NCBI GenBank assembly: GCA_021821235.1
Contig: JAKACS010000215.1
Location: 1-6,056, forward strand
From: Bacillota bacterium
Lineage (GTDB): Bacteria > Bacillota > Bacilli > Bacillales_B > DSM-18226
Length of the DNA: 6,056 nt
Direction of reading: 5' to 3'
Both the position numbers and the translations under genes were made by a program. Shown piece after piece: positions 1-4,468 of this stretch. The notes under the pieces are model-generated. The model was not told where the DNA came from, ran no database searches, and was given only the letters and a program-made list of their open reading frames with translations. Every line of letters starts with the position of its first letter. The first letter of the stretch is position 1.

Positions 1-4
1 TGGG

Positions 5-10
5 TATGAT
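5..10 (+). promoter_or_regulatory. possible -10 hexamer upstream of the RNase H-like gene
   Basis: TATGAT matches the sigma-A -10 consensus TATAAT at five of six positions. It lies about 40 bases before the likely start codon at 46. A -35 element would fall outside the window, so this cannot be verified here; it may be chance in AT-rich DNA. Confidence 0.2.
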
Positions 11-45
11 AAGAGTAAAGAATCGATAAGAAAGGTTTGAAGAAA

Positions 46-702
46 ATGAAATATAAAATAGAATGGAGTTATCATGTAAAAGGAAAAGAGAAAGTGCCAT
101 TTACTTCGGACTATATTTCCGGTGAACTGGCGATACAGATAGGTGAAGAGGTTGAGAAAACGGGGAAAGCAGCGGAGTTATTATTCACAGATGAGATGGG
201 GACTTCGTGGACTTTAAAAGAATTAAAAAAACTGGTAAATGAAGTGGAAGAGGATCCGCATGAATTATTGGTTTTTTTTGATGGCGGATTTAAAAAGGAT
301 ACAGCTGTGGCAGGCCTTGGAGCGGTGATTTTTTTCAAACAAGGGAAAAAGAAATTTCGCATCCGCGCCAATCAGCGCATTGATGAAATGGATACAAATA
401 ATGAAGCAGAATATGCTGCCCTCTACTTTGCTCTGACGATTCTGGAAGAACTAAAAGTTCGTCATTTGCCGTGCGAATTTCGAGGTGATTCTCAGGGCGT
501 TTTAAAACAGCTTGAAGGGGAATGGCCATGCTATGAAGATGTATTAAATAAGTGGCTTGATCGAATTGAAGCGAAAATCAAAAGCCTTGGCCTTAGCCCA
601 AACTATATGGTTATTCCAAGAAACGATAATAAAGACGCCGATAAACTGGCAAGCCAGGCAATTGAAGGAAAGGAAATTTTTTCCAAAACCCAATTACTTT
701 AA
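46..702 (+). CDS. ypeP: RNase HI-fold protein, YpeP-like (reverse-transcriptase-like / RNase H family)
   Basis: This 218-residue protein has an N-terminal part of about 75 residues of unknown function and a C-terminal RNase HI-type domain (about 75-208). All four acidic positions expected of the fold are visible: D79 in FFDGG, E122 in NNEAEY, D148 in RGDSQG and D199 in DADKLA. The active site therefore looks intact and hydrolysis of the RNA strand of RNA-DNA hybrids is possible. The histidine found in the flexible loop of E. coli RNase HI is not obvious. I chose ATG at 46 because AAGAAAGG (28-35) sits 10 nt upstream; an in-frame TTG at 37 is only 1 nt from that site. The next gene is the YpeQ-like zinc finger, the same pairing as ypeP-ypeQ in B. 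subtilis. Family assignment is strong; enzymatic activity is inferred. Confidence 0.88.
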   Translation: MKYKIEWSYHVKGKEKVPFTSDYISGELAIQIGEEVEKTGKAAELLFTDEMGTSWTLKELKKLVNEVEEDPHELLVFFDGGFKKDTAVAGLGAVIFFKQGKKKFRIRANQRIDEMDTNNEAEYAALYFALTILEELKVRHLPCEFRGDSQGVLKQLEGEWPCYEDVLNKWLDRIEAKIKSLGLSPNYMVIPRNDNKDADKLASQAIEGKEIFSKTQLL

Positions 703-711
703 TGAGTATGG

Positions 712-718
712 AAAGGAA
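712..718 (+). promoter_or_regulatory. ribosome binding site of the YpeQ-like gene
   Basis: AAAGGAA lies 8 nt before the ATG at 727 and supports that start. The gap between the RNase H-like stop codon and this gene is only 24 nt and shows no terminator, so the two genes are probably cotranscribed. Confidence 0.6.
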
Positions 719-726
719 CGAATCGA

Positions 727-912
727 ATGAAAGAAGAGAACCGGACTGAAGTATTTGAAACACTAAAATCGTTAATGTCTCACTATTGCGACGGGTGTTT
801 TCTGTACAAATATTTACGGCAATCGGAAGGAAAGCGGGCAGCCCATCGATTTTGCATTAAGCAGTGTACTGTCGGGGAGAAGATAAAAGAACATGGAAAG
901 CGGCTTTCATAA
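727..912 (+). CDS. ypeQ: small zinc-finger protein, YpeQ-like (zf-C2HCIx2C family)
   Basis: This 61-residue protein has a compact metal-binding pattern: C21-x2-C24, then H40-x2-C43-I44-x2-C47. That is the signature of the small Bacillus zinc-finger family called C2HCIx2C, whose founding member is YpeQ. The cysteines and histidine predict binding of one zinc ion. No other domain, signal peptide or membrane segment is present, and the rest is charged and probably helical, so it should be cytosolic. The molecular role of the family is not established; nucleic-acid or protein binding is a guess from the fold. It follows the YpeP-like gene closely and is closed by a strong hairpin just after the stop, so it ends the transcription unit. 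Confidence 0.85.
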   Translation: MKEENRTEVFETLKSLMSHYCDGCFLYKYLRQSEGKRAAHRFCIKQCTVGEKIKEHGKRLS

Positions 913-922
913 TAGATTATAA

Positions 923-949
923 AAAGGCTGGCATTGTCAGCCAGCCTTT
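923..949. terminator. bidirectional rho-independent terminator between ypeQ-like gene and cspD
   Basis: A perfect 10-bp stem, AAAGGCTGGC (923-932) with GCCAGCCTTT (940-949), encloses a 7-nt loop. It sits between two convergent genes, 10 nt after the ypeQ-like stop and 15 nt before the cspD stop on the other strand. On the minus strand the stem runs into five T residues, a good terminator for cspD. On the plus strand the T-tract is shorter and interrupted (TTTGGATTGTATTTT), so termination in that direction may be weaker. Confidence 0.88.
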
Positions 950-964
950 GGATTGTATTTTGGA

Positions 965-1165
965 TTAAAGTTTTACCACGTTTGCTGCTTGTGGTCCACG
1001 GTTTCCTTCAACGATTTCAAAAGAAACTTCTTGACCCTCTTCTAATGATTTGAACCCATCACCTTGGATAGCACTGAAGTGTACAAACACATCGTCTCCA
1101 CCTTCGACTTCGATAAAACCATAGCCTTTTTCATTGTTGAACCATTTTACTTTACCGTTTTGCAT
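965..1165 (-). CDS. cspD: cold-shock protein CspD
   Basis: A 66-residue single cold-shock domain (OB fold) that binds single-stranded RNA and DNA and acts as an RNA chaperone in the cytosol. RNP1 is KGYGFIEV (residues 13-20) and RNP2 is VFVHF (26-30), with the surface aromatics W8, F9, F17, F27, H29 and F30. It begins MQNGKVKWF and ends NVVKL, which fits B. subtilis CspD better than CspB or CspC. The frame stays open upstream to an ATG at 1225, but I chose the ATG at 1165: a perfect AGGAGGA (1175-1181 on the plus strand) precedes it by 9 nt, and the length equals that of the family. The extra 20 codons would lie in the leader and contain its hairpin. It is a single-gene unit with its own promoter and terminator, convergent with the ypeP/ypeQ-like pair. 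Confidence 0.96.
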   Translation of the reverse strand: MQNGKVKWFNNEKGYGFIEVEGGDDVFVHFSAIQGDGFKSLEEGQEVSFEIVEGNRGPQAANVVKL

Positions 1166-1174
1166 AATGCTTCT

Positions 1175-1181
1175 TCCTCCT
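1175..1181 (-). promoter_or_regulatory. strong ribosome binding site that fixes the cspD start
   Basis: Read on the minus strand this is AGGAGGA, close to a full match to the 16S rRNA anti-Shine-Dalgarno sequence, 9 nt from the ATG at 1165. It rules in the 66-residue product over the longer open frame. Confidence 0.9.
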
Positions 1182-1190
1182 AAGCCTTTC

Positions 1191-1209
1191 AAGACACAAC
1201 TAGCGTCTT
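1191..1209 (-). promoter_or_regulatory. hairpin in the cspD mRNA leader
   Basis: On the minus strand AAGACGC (1209-1203) can pair with GTGTCTT (1197-1191) around a 5-nt loop TAGTT, giving 7 pairs including one G-U. It lies 9 nt upstream of the AGGAGGA. Long structured leaders that modulate translation and mRNA stability with temperature are known for bacterial csp genes. A thermosensing role here is inference from position only. Confidence 0.45.
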
Positions 1210-1281
1210 CATTAAATATTCTCATGGTGCAGACATTACCGGCAATTGACTTGCGACGATTTTCTGTAACATGATGCTTTT

Positions 1282-1310
1282 AATATACATGAATCAAGTG
1301 GGACAGTCAA
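1282..1310 (-). promoter_or_regulatory. sigma-A promoter of cspD
   Basis: On the minus strand the -35 element TTGACT (1310-1305) and the -10 element TATATT (1287-1282) each match consensus at five of six positions. They are separated by the optimal 17 bp. The predicted start of transcription near 1275 gives an untranslated leader of about 110 nt, typical of major csp genes. Confidence 0.8.
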
Positions 1311-1314
1311 GGAA

Positions 1315-1330
1315 TGAAAGCGGTTTTTCA
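1315..1330. repeat. TGAAA-N6-TTTCA inverted repeat just upstream of the cspD -35
   Basis: TGAAA (1315-1319) and TTTCA (1326-1330) form a short palindrome 4 bp upstream of the cspD -35 element. The left half with its following bases, TGAAAGCG, looks like half of a CcpA cre box, but the right half is out of register. It could bind a regulator or be chance. Confidence 0.25.
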
Positions 1331-1350
1331 CTTATTCTTAACACAATAAC

Positions 1351-1364
1351 TGCAAATATTAGCA
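1351..1364. repeat. near-palindrome TGCAAATATTAGCA in the divergent intergenic region
   Basis: This 14-bp element is symmetrical at 12 of 14 positions and lies between the divergent cspD and 95-residue-protein promoters. I do not recognise it as a named operator; in AT-rich DNA such symmetry may occur by chance. Confidence 0.2.
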
Positions 1365-1366
1365 AA

Positions 1367-1393
1367 TGTCTGAAATTATTTTTGTTTTAGACA
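1367..1393. repeat. inverted repeat overlapping the promoter of the 95-residue gene
   Basis: TGTCTGAAA (1367-1375) and TTTTAGACA (1385-1393) are complementary at eight of nine positions, the ninth being a G-T, with a 9-bp spacer. The right arm covers the candidate -35 element at 1388-1393, which is where a repressor would act. No known operator consensus is matched. Confidence 0.4.
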
Positions 1394-1416
1394 TAAATTA
1401 TTGCCATGCTCATACT
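1388..1416 (+). promoter_or_regulatory. candidate promoter of the 95-residue gene
   Basis: TAGACA (1388-1393, five of six with TTGACA) and CATACT (1411-1416, four of six with TATAAT) are 17 bp apart. Transcription would begin near 1422, about 20 nt before the ribosome binding site. CATACTTT also resembles the -10 element of the sporulation mother-cell factor sigma-E (CATACAnT), but no convincing sigma-E -35 sits at the right distance, so the sigma factor is undecided. Confidence 0.4.
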
Positions 1417-1453
1417 TTTTACTAATCAATGTCTGGCGGATAGGGGGGAGTAT

Positions 1454-1741
1454 ATGTACCGATTTTCGATTGAGGGCCAAGAATGGATCCTAAGGTTTTC
1501 CCCGCAGATTTCAGTAGGAGCAGAAGAGAAGCAAGCCATTTTATCTTCATTGCTTCAAATAGAAAAAGACTTGTTAGCGTATTCCCATGGCGAAGCCTTT
1601 ATGATGCTTGATAAAAAAATTGGCGCCATCATCTTTATTGTTGAAAAAATTCCTTCATTTATTTTAACCGTATCAACCATTATTCCAACTGACCACTGGT
1701 ATATTCAAGATCCAACATTAAAACTATTTAAAACTTGTTAA
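1454..1741 (+). CDS. hypothetical protein, 95 residues
   Basis: I do not recognise this protein. The ATG at 1454 is preferred over the upstream ATG at 1406 because a purine-rich AGGGGGGAG (1442-1450) lies directly before it, whereas the upstream ATG has no ribosome binding site. From the residues I infer two N-terminal beta strands (about 1-16), an amphipathic helix rich in E, K, L and I (about 22-42), then strands around 46-50, 54-62 and 65-74. There is no signal peptide. The stretch IGAIIFIVEK looks more like a buried strand than a membrane helix, so a small soluble alpha/beta protein is likely. It is monocistronic, with its own promoter candidate and a terminator overlapping its stop codon, and sits between cspD (divergent) and the cyd operon. 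No toxin, antitoxin or regulator motif is evident, and it carries only one cysteine, at the C-terminus. Confidence 0.7.
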   Translation: MYRFSIEGQEWILRFSPQISVGAEEKQAILSSLLQIEKDLLAYSHGEAFMMLDKKIGAIIFIVEKIPSFILTVSTIIPTDHWYIQDPTLKLFKTC

Positions 1742-1768
1742 CCCACTCAAACTTTTGAGCGGGTTTTT
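1740..1768 (+). terminator. rho-independent terminator of the 95-residue gene
   Basis: AACCC-A-CTCAA (1740-1750) pairs with TTGAG-C-GGGTT (1755-1765) around a 4-nt loop, with a single A-C mismatch, followed by TTTTTGGTTTTT. It begins inside the stop codon and separates this gene from the cyd operon. Confidence 0.85.
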
Positions 1769-1810
1769 GGTTTTTAGTATAGCGAAAATCGGTGAAAATT
1801 TCTTATCTAG

Positions 1811-1828
1811 TTGTCATAAATTAGACAA
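1811..1828. repeat. TTGTC-N8-GACAA inverted repeat upstream of cydA
   Basis: Perfect 5-bp arms flank ATAAATTA, giving an 18-bp operator-sized element about 50-65 bp upstream of the candidate cyd -35. The regulator is unknown. Confidence 0.3.
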
Positions 1829-1876
1829 AAAACAGAGATGAAATGTGATTAATGTCTGCTAAGATAATATTGAGAT

Positions 1877-1906
1877 TTGATACAATAACAAGTTTAAACA
1901 AATAAT
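1877..1906 (+). promoter_or_regulatory. weak candidate promoter of the cyd operon
   Basis: TTGATA (1877-1882) and AATAAT (1901-1906) each match the sigma-A consensus at five of six positions with an 18-bp spacer, placing the transcript start near 1913 and a leader of about 135 nt. TTGAGA (1870-1875) with TTTAAA (1893-1898), 17 bp apart, is an alternative. The base composition makes false matches likely. Confidence 0.3.
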
Positions 1907-1922
1907 TGTTATTGTTATTGTT
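1882..1922 (+). repeat. inverted repeat with ATTGTT triplet tandem in the cyd leader
   Basis: ACAATAACAA (1882-1891) is exactly complementary to TTGTTATTGT (1906-1915). The right arm lies within three tandem copies of ATTGTT (1905-1922). Because the hexamer repeats, the left arm can also pair in a shifted register. The element overlaps the candidate promoter, so it could be an operator; the tandem could also vary in copy number by slippage. Confidence 0.5.
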
Positions 1923-2033
1923 GTCATTTCTTAAAAGCCGGCTTGCAAGATTTGTATTATGTATTTGCAGTCTTACTGTCTTTATTCTTTGTGAAAAAAC
2001 AAGCATGATTAACGAAACTTTGAAAATTTTGAG

Positions 2034-2043
2034 AGGGGAAAGG
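2034..2043 (+). promoter_or_regulatory. ribosome binding site of cydA
   Basis: AGGGGAAAGG precedes the ATG at 2047, with AGGGG spaced 8 nt from it. This decides the start, since the same frame stays open upstream to a TTG at 1906 that has no such site. Confidence 0.8.
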
Positions 2044-2046
2044 TAT

Positions 2047-3453
2047 ATGGATCAACTGTTTTTGGCCAGAATTCAATTTGCTGTGACCACTATTTATCAT
2101 TTTTTCTTTGTTCCGCTAACGATTGGCCTTGTCTTTATGGTCGCTCTGATGCAAACCTTGTACGTTGTCAAAAATCAAGAAATCTATAAAAAAATGGCAA
2201 AATTTTGGGGGCATTTATTCTTAATCAATTTTGCCGTCGGGGTTGTCACTGGTATTATTCAAGAATTTCAATTTGGGATGAACTGGTCGGATTATTCGCG
2301 ATTTGTCGGGGACGTGTTCGGGGCACCACTTGCAATTGAAGCACTGCTTGCCTTCTTTATGGAATCAACCTTTATCGGTTTATGGATTTTTGGTTGGGAT
2401 CGGTTGCCTAAGAAAATTCACCTAACGAGCATCTGGCTTGTCTCCATTGGAACAATATTATCTGGATTCTGGATATTGACTGCCAATTCCTTTATGCAAC
2501 ACCCAGTTGGATATGCACTACAGAACGGTCGGGCTGAAATGAATGACTTTTTAGCTCTGATCACGAATGGCCAAGTATGGGTGGAATTCCCACATGTGCT
2601 AACAGGCGCGCTTAGTACAGGAGCCTTTTTTGTAGCCGGTATTAGCGCATTTAATCTGTTGAAAAAAAGACAGGTTGCGTTTTATAAAAAATCGATCAAG
2701 CTTGCTTTAGTCATCGGTTTAATTGGCAGCGTGGGAGCAGCATTATCTGGTGACTTGCAAGCAAAATATCTTGTAAAAACCCAGCCGATGAAGATGGCTG
2801 CTGCTGAAGCAATTTGGCAAGATACTGCTGATCCTGCTCCATGGTCAACATTTGCCATTATTGACACTGCCAAAAAAGAAAACAAATTCGAGATCAATAT
2901 TCCATACGCGTTAAGCTTTTTATCATACGGAAAATTTGCTGGAAGCTTAAAAGGAATAGAAACATTGCAAAAGGAATATTCGCAAAAATATGATGCGAAA
3001 TTGGGTAAAGGCACCAATTATATTCCGCCTGTTAAGACCACTTACTGGAGTTTCCGCTTAATGATCGGGTTTGGCGTTGCGATGATACTTTTGTCGATTA
3101 TTGGTTTGTTCCTTTGGAAAAAAGGAAAACTGGAACAAAGCAACATATTTTTGAAATTTTTGATTCCGGCGATATCGTTTCCGTTCTTAGCAAATACTTT
3201 TGGTTGGGTTATGACAGAAATTGGCCGCCAGCCATGGACAGTTTTTGGCTTGATGACAACAGCAGATTCCGTTTCGCCGAATGTTTCTGCAGGTACAGTT
3301 TTATTTTCAATCATCATGTATGTATTAGTCTTTACTGTGCTTGCAACCGTTATGGTGTATTTAATGGTGCGGGAAATTAAGAAGGGTCCTGGTGCTCATC
3401 AAGGCATTGAATCAACGATTACGACAGACCCGTTTAATAAGGTAGGTGCTTAA
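2047..3453 (+). CDS. cydA: cytochrome bd quinol oxidase subunit I
   Basis: CydA is the haem-bearing membrane subunit of cytochrome bd, which oxidises menaquinol and reduces oxygen to water without pumping protons. The protein is 468 residues, the usual Bacillus length, with about nine membrane helices (near 15-38, 56-78, 93-117, 127-147, 185-204, 217-236, 333-355, 369-388, 416-440). Visible conserved sites are H18 (haem ligand), E98 and E106 (haem and proton-path glutamates), H183 and M339 (haem b558 ligands, the latter in YWSFRLM) and the GRQPW signature at 393-397. The quinol-binding Q-loop begins with QPMKMAAAEA (246-255), keeping K249 and E254. The loop lacks the long insertion of the E. 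coli enzyme, so this is the short-Q-loop type. The start at 2047 gives the conserved N-terminus MDQLFLARIQFA. It is first in the operon; cydB starts 1 nt after its stop. Confidence 0.97.
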   Translation: MDQLFLARIQFAVTTIYHFFFVPLTIGLVFMVALMQTLYVVKNQEIYKKMAKFWGHLFLINFAVGVVTGIIQEFQFGMNWSDYSRFVGDVFGAPLAIEALLAFFMESTFIGLWIFGWDRLPKKIHLTSIWLVSIGTILSGFWILTANSFMQHPVGYALQNGRAEMNDFLALITNGQVWVEFPHVLTGALSTGAFFVAGISAFNLLKKRQVAFYKKSIKLALVIGLIGSVGAALSGDLQAKYLVKTQPMKMAAAEAIWQDTADPAPWSTFAIIDTAKKENKFEINIPYALSFLSYGKFAGSLKGIETLQKEYSQKYDAKLGKGTNYIPPVKTTYWSFRLMIGFGVAMILLSIIGLFLWKKGKLEQSNIFLKFLIPAISFPFLANTFGWVMTEIGRQPWTVFGLMTTADSVSPNVSAGTVLFSIIMYVLVFTVLATVMVYLMVREIKKGPGAHQGIESTITTDPFNKVGA

Positions 3454-3454
3454 G

Positions 3455-4468
3455 ATGCAATTAAGTGAATTATGGTTTGTCTTAATCGCCGTTGTGTTTA
3501 TTGGCTTTTTCTTCTTGGAAGGATTTGATTTTGGCGTTGGCATGTCAACAAGATTTTTGGCTCGAAATCAATCGGAACGATCGGTGATGGTTAATGCTAT
3601 TGGACCTTTCTGGGATGCCAATGAAGTTTGGCTATTAACCGGGGGCGGTGCCATTTTTGCAGCTTTTCCAAATTGGTATGCTACATTGTTTAGCGGATAT
3701 TATGTCCCGTTGTTGGCTGTCTTACTTTGTTTGATTGGCAGGGGTGTTTCATTCGAATTTCGCAGCAAGATTGCCAACTCCCGCTGGACGAATGTATGGG
3801 ATTGGACGATCTTTTTCGGGAGCCTTTTGCCACCATTCCTTTTAGGTGTTCTCTTTACAAGTATGTTAAAAGGAATGCCGATTGAAAAAGATATGAACAT
3901 GAGCGCAGGATTTGCCGATTTCATCAATATTTATTCGTTATGGGGTGGATTGACGGTTACATTATTAACTTTTTTGCATGGCCTGAATTTTTTAACTTTA
4001 AAAACAGAAGGGGAAATTCGAAAACGGTCAGCTGATTTAGCAAAAAAAGTCGTCTTTACCGTTCTTGGAGCCTTAGTTGTCTTTGTGATCCTTGCCTGGA
4101 CAATGACAGATATTTTTGAAGTGCGCCGGATAGCTGAACTTCTTCTTGTTGTGCTAATTGTCGCCTCCTATGTTCTTTCATATATTTTTATTTCGCAAAA
4201 ACGTGAAGGGGCGGCATTTACCATGTCCGGTCTTGGGTTAGTGTTCACAGTTTCAGCTATTTTCATCGGTCTGTTCCCGCGCGTTATGATTAGTTCAATC
4301 AATAAAGCTTACGATCTTACCGTTTATAATGCATCAAGCGGGGGATACTCATTAAAAGTAATGACAATCGTCGCTTTGACAATTCTACCGTTTGTACTTG
4401 GGTACACGATTTGGAGCTACTATGTTTTTAGAAAGCGCGTAACTGACAAGGAGCATTTAACCTACTAA
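3455..4468 (+). CDS. cydB: cytochrome bd quinol oxidase subunit II
   Basis: CydB is the second large membrane subunit, which pairs with CydA and shapes the oxygen and proton channels. It has 337 residues, matching Bacillus CydB, with about eight or nine hydrophobic helices. Family motifs are LEGFDFGVGM (21-30), GPFWDANEVWLLTGGGAIF (50-68), RGVSFEFR (96-103) and FPRVMISS (274-281). D25 and D54 fall at positions conserved in the family for proton transfer. I chose ATG 3455, 1 nt after the cydA stop, with AAGGTAGG (3439-3446) upstream; an in-frame GTG at 3446 would overlap cydA and lie on top of that site. The stop codon overlaps the start of the next gene as TAATG. There is no room between them for a CydX/CydS-type small subunit. 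Confidence 0.97.
   Translation: MQLSELWFVLIAVVFIGFFFLEGFDFGVGMSTRFLARNQSERSVMVNAIGPFWDANEVWLLTGGGAIFAAFPNWYATLFSGYYVPLLAVLLCLIGRGVSFEFRSKIANSRWTNVWDWTIFFGSLLPPFLLGVLFTSMLKGMPIEKDMNMSAGFADFINIYSLWGGLTVTLLTFLHGLNFLTLKTEGEIRKRSADLAKKVVFTVLGALVVFVILAWTMTDIFEVRRIAELLLVVLIVASYVLSYIFISQKREGAAFTMSGLGLVFTVSAIFIGLFPRVMISSINKAYDLTVYNASSGGYSLKVMTIVALTILPFVLGYTIWSYYVFRKRVTDKEHLTY
4448..4453 (+). promoter_or_regulatory. distant ribosome binding site of cydD
   Basis: AAGGAG is a good Shine-Dalgarno but lies 14 nt from the ATG at 4468, farther than usual. The start codon overlaps the cydB stop (TAATG), so translation probably relies on reinitiation by ribosomes finishing cydB. Confidence 0.5.

Larger units (their letters stand above)
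1769..2046 (+). promoter_or_regulatory. AT-rich leader and regulatory region of the cyd operon, no gene
   Basis: This stretch holds no gene I can support. It contains an inverted repeat TTGTC-N8-GACAA (1811-1828), a candidate sigma-A promoter (1877-1906), a 10-bp inverted repeat with an ATTGTT tandem (1882-1922), a GTTTAAAC palindrome (1892-1899) and overlapping palindromes AAGCCGGCTT and CTTGCAAG (1935-1949). A TTTGTGAAA motif at 1988-1996 resembles a ResD-type site or half of a Rex operator. In B. subtilis the cyd operon is controlled by Rex, CcpA and ResD from a long upstream region. I see no complete TTGTGAA-N6-TTCACAA Rex palindrome and no good cre here. Confidence 0.5.

Noticed and set aside
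37..45. TTG start for the RNase H-like gene
   Set aside because: It is 1 nt from the AAGAAAGG ribosome binding site; the ATG at 46 has workable 10-nt spacing.
1166..1225. 20-codon N-terminal extension of the cold-shock protein from the ATG at 1225
   Set aside because: The extension covers the leader hairpin and the AGGAGGA site; the 66-residue form matches the family length and N-terminus exactly.
1315..1330. CcpA cre box upstream of cspD
   Set aside because: Only the left half TGAAAGCG fits; the right half is shifted by two bases, so it does not satisfy the cre consensus.
1406..1453. Upstream ATG extending the 95-residue protein to 111 residues
   Set aside because: This ATG overlaps the predicted -10 region and has no ribosome binding site, while the ATG at 1454 directly follows AGGGGGGAG.
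1845..1860. Fnr box (TGTGA-N6-TCACA) upstream of cydA
   Set aside because: The left half TGTGA is perfect, but the right half reads TCTGC, too poor to call a site.
1906..2046. In-frame 47-codon upstream extension of cydA beginning with TTG, rich in leucine and hydrophobic residues
   Set aside because: There is no ribosome binding site before the TTG. The leucines come from the ATTGTT tandem, and the ATG at 2047 has a good site and gives the conserved 468-residue CydA. A separate small membrane peptide is equally unsupported, because the frame runs into cydA without a stop.
2682..3017. Long minus-strand open frames within cydA (also 3042-3317) and cydB (3700-3927)
   Set aside because: They are antisense to strongly conserved membrane-protein genes and have no recognisable domain or ribosome binding site.
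3114..3380. 88-codon open frame inside cydA on the + strand
   Set aside because: It lies entirely within the well-conserved cydA reading frame, has no family features and looks like an overlapping-frame shadow.
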